Position numbers and translations under genes: made by a program | Shown: positions 8,301 through 8,601 of the stretch, one piece after another | Numbering within the stretch: position 1 is the first letter of the stretch | Layout of the letters: every line of letters starts with the position of its first letter | Assembly: GCA_022448645.1 (NCBI GenBank) | Contig: JAKVBZ010000141.1 | Span: 1 to 8,601, forward strand | Length of the DNA stretch: 8,601 nucleotides | Direction: 5' to 3' | Source of the DNA: Pirellulaceae bacterium | Lineage (GTDB): Bacteria > Planctomycetota > Planctomycetia > Pirellulales > Pirellulaceae | Notes under the pieces: generated by a model | What the model was told of the DNA's origin: nothing | The model's input: the letters and a program-made list of their open reading frames with translations, nothing else | Database searches by the model: none

Positions 8301-8601
8301 AGCACTAAGTGCCGTGCCTCCTTGCGCCCACCACCAGACGATCTTGTGTCCCTGATACAGTAATCCTCGGTCAAACAGATTCTTCAGCGACCACCAAACG
8401 CTTTCCACATAATTGCGATGATACGTTACGTAGGCTTCGTCAAGTCGTATCCAAAAGCCAATTCTTTCGGTAAGCCGTTCCCATTCCTGCATGTACCGCC
8501 AGACACTCTGCTGGCATTTGTGGATGAAGGGTTCGATACCGTATTCTTCGATTTCTTCTTTGGCATGAATTCCTAATTCTTTGCACACTTCTACTTCGAC
8601 C
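5382..8601 (-). CDS. ileS: Isoleucyl-tRNA synthetase, type 2 (N-terminus outside window)
   Basis: This class I synthetase charges tRNA-Ile and hydrolyses mischarged valine. The frame stays open to the window edge: codons before 8588 read V-E-V-E, fitting the usual GLPVE-x-EV region, so the HIGH motif and the true start lie outside. Numbering from the codon at 8588, the editing domain has [10 protein letters not shown] (129-138) and [13 protein letters not shown] (236-248); the catalytic core has [17 protein letters not shown] (376-392), [12 protein letters not shown] (466-477) and GWFYSLLA (506-513); the signature loop is KMSK followed by Q (592-596); the anticodon-binding region has [12 protein letters not shown] (736-747). 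The C-terminus ([30 protein letters not shown]) is the eukaryote-like type 2 form. Oddities are [10 protein letters not shown] (85-94) in place of the usual Cys-containing CP1 segment, an acidic/lysine-rich insert (about 519-545), and some 30 residues inserted just before KMSK. It overlaps purN by four bases. Confidence 0.97.
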   Translation of the reverse strand, partial: VEVEVCKELGIHAKEEIEEYGIEPFIHKCQQSVWRYMQEWERLTERIGFWIRLDEAYVTYHRNYVESVWWSLKNLFDRGLLYQGHKIVWWWAQGGTALSAGEVGLGYREVDDPSVYVACPLIDRPDTSLLVWTTTPWTLPSNHFVAVHPDLEYAIVTDPAWDQKLVVAAALVETISSKVKRPLEVVERCSGQELLGLRYRPPFDFFYESLGDTTGKLTAGDEAHTGWRVLAAPFVTTESGTGLVHQAPAFGEVDYEVLVTEQNRFCEGEGPELICAVGPDGKFTSEVPEYEGRWVKEADKDLSRDLRQRGVLYHQEQYRHDYPFCWRADNDALIQYPRKSWFIRTTQFKEQMLENNRRIHWLPHHIRDGRFGNFLESNVDWSLSRERYWGTPLPIWVCSETGKREAIAGYDELLQKPGVSGTDVWEKAKAANPELPDDLCVHKPYIDAVTYDSPFAQGGRMQRVPEVIDCWYDSGAMPFAQWGYPTHNVDRFQSLFPADFISEAIDQTRGWFYSLLAISTMLFGDEPAGDKKKDDEPDDGSTNSHIQDPPHPYRNCIVLGLMLAEWWESKDGKQRYLSEDEARAALGKKYTHKIGKMSKQLRNYRSPQEIFDTHGADALRWYFFANQAPWNSIIYSERAIKESIPEFMLRLWNVYSFFAIYSNIDGFEPEQSIAASVGQITSNDLSTATSYRPISERVELDRWILSELHCTTITVVERMDAFDNYAACAAINQFVDALSNWYVRRSRDRFWSGDKGAAEKQDAYWTLYECLITTAKMVAPFVPFVAETIWQNLAGVFGERATQSVHLCDFPTGNTKTVDQDLSRRMQLVRDIASLGRSARMGAKLKVRQPLASVKVILADFSDQAWLEGHDALIRQELNVKQVDYTKDADLYITYQVQPNFKRLGPRVGKMMPALKKALTEADGAQLLNELESTDNILVKLPEGQELQLDGEDIQVTLQAKEGWAAAQNPSCVVVLATELTPELIREGLARDVIRLIQERRKELQCDYTDRIVVSLDTSDKEFQQAISENQDYIMQETLSVEFIMESLQAETAIPVTIAGHEVKLLVVVQPQ

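Noticed and set aside
1..8601. Mobile element, CRISPR array, tRNA/rRNA or defence system
   Set aside because: There are no regularly spaced direct repeats, transposase-like frames, tRNA folds or defence domains; the long genes are a kinase and housekeeping enzymes.

Overview
The window looks like bacterial chromosome from a planctomycete, most likely a relative of Rhodopirellula/Pirellula. The evidence is protein character rather than a marker gene: a Pkn-type serine/threonine kinase with a low-complexity N-terminal tail, an eukaryote-like (type 2) isoleucyl-tRNA synthetase with an unusual [10 protein letters not shown] segment and a KMSK-Q loop, and an RNase H-like protein lacking catalytic residues that resembles proteins I remember from planctomycetes. 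Base composition is moderate, about half G+C by eye. The lineage is an inference from memory of these families; no database was searched.

Layout. Positions 1-1151 (minus) hold a Ser/Thr protein kinase whose C-terminus lies outside the window. A roughly 360-base divergent intergenic region follows. It contains three perfect dyads packed into 1368-1430, one of them overlapping a TTGACA. On the plus strand comes a well-primed 21-codon leader ORF (1510-1575). It overlaps by ATGA with an RNase H-fold protein (1572-2153) that has lost most of the family's catalytic residues. Its stop codon sits inside an 18-bp tandem repeat. After a 144-base gap with a perfect 7-bp hairpin comes glgB (2298-4502), a complete glycogen branching enzyme. 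A 250-base gap separates the convergent glgB and purN genes and carries a plausible intrinsic terminator for the minus-strand operon. That operon is ileS (8601-5382, N-terminus outside the window) followed by purN (5385-4753), joined by a 4-base ATGA overlap.

How the genes relate. ileS and purN are housekeeping genes for tRNA charging and de novo purine synthesis, probably translationally coupled. glgB introduces the alpha-1,6 branches of glycogen; no other glycogen gene is visible here. The RNase H-like gene lies directly upstream of glgB on the same strand, but a functional link is only positional. The kinase diverges from this pair. No mobile element, CRISPR array, tRNA or rRNA was seen. 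I do not see a multi-gene novel system. The most unusual part is the 1368-2180 segment: dyad-rich upstream region, leader ORF, apparently dead RNase H-like protein and duplicated stop-codon region.
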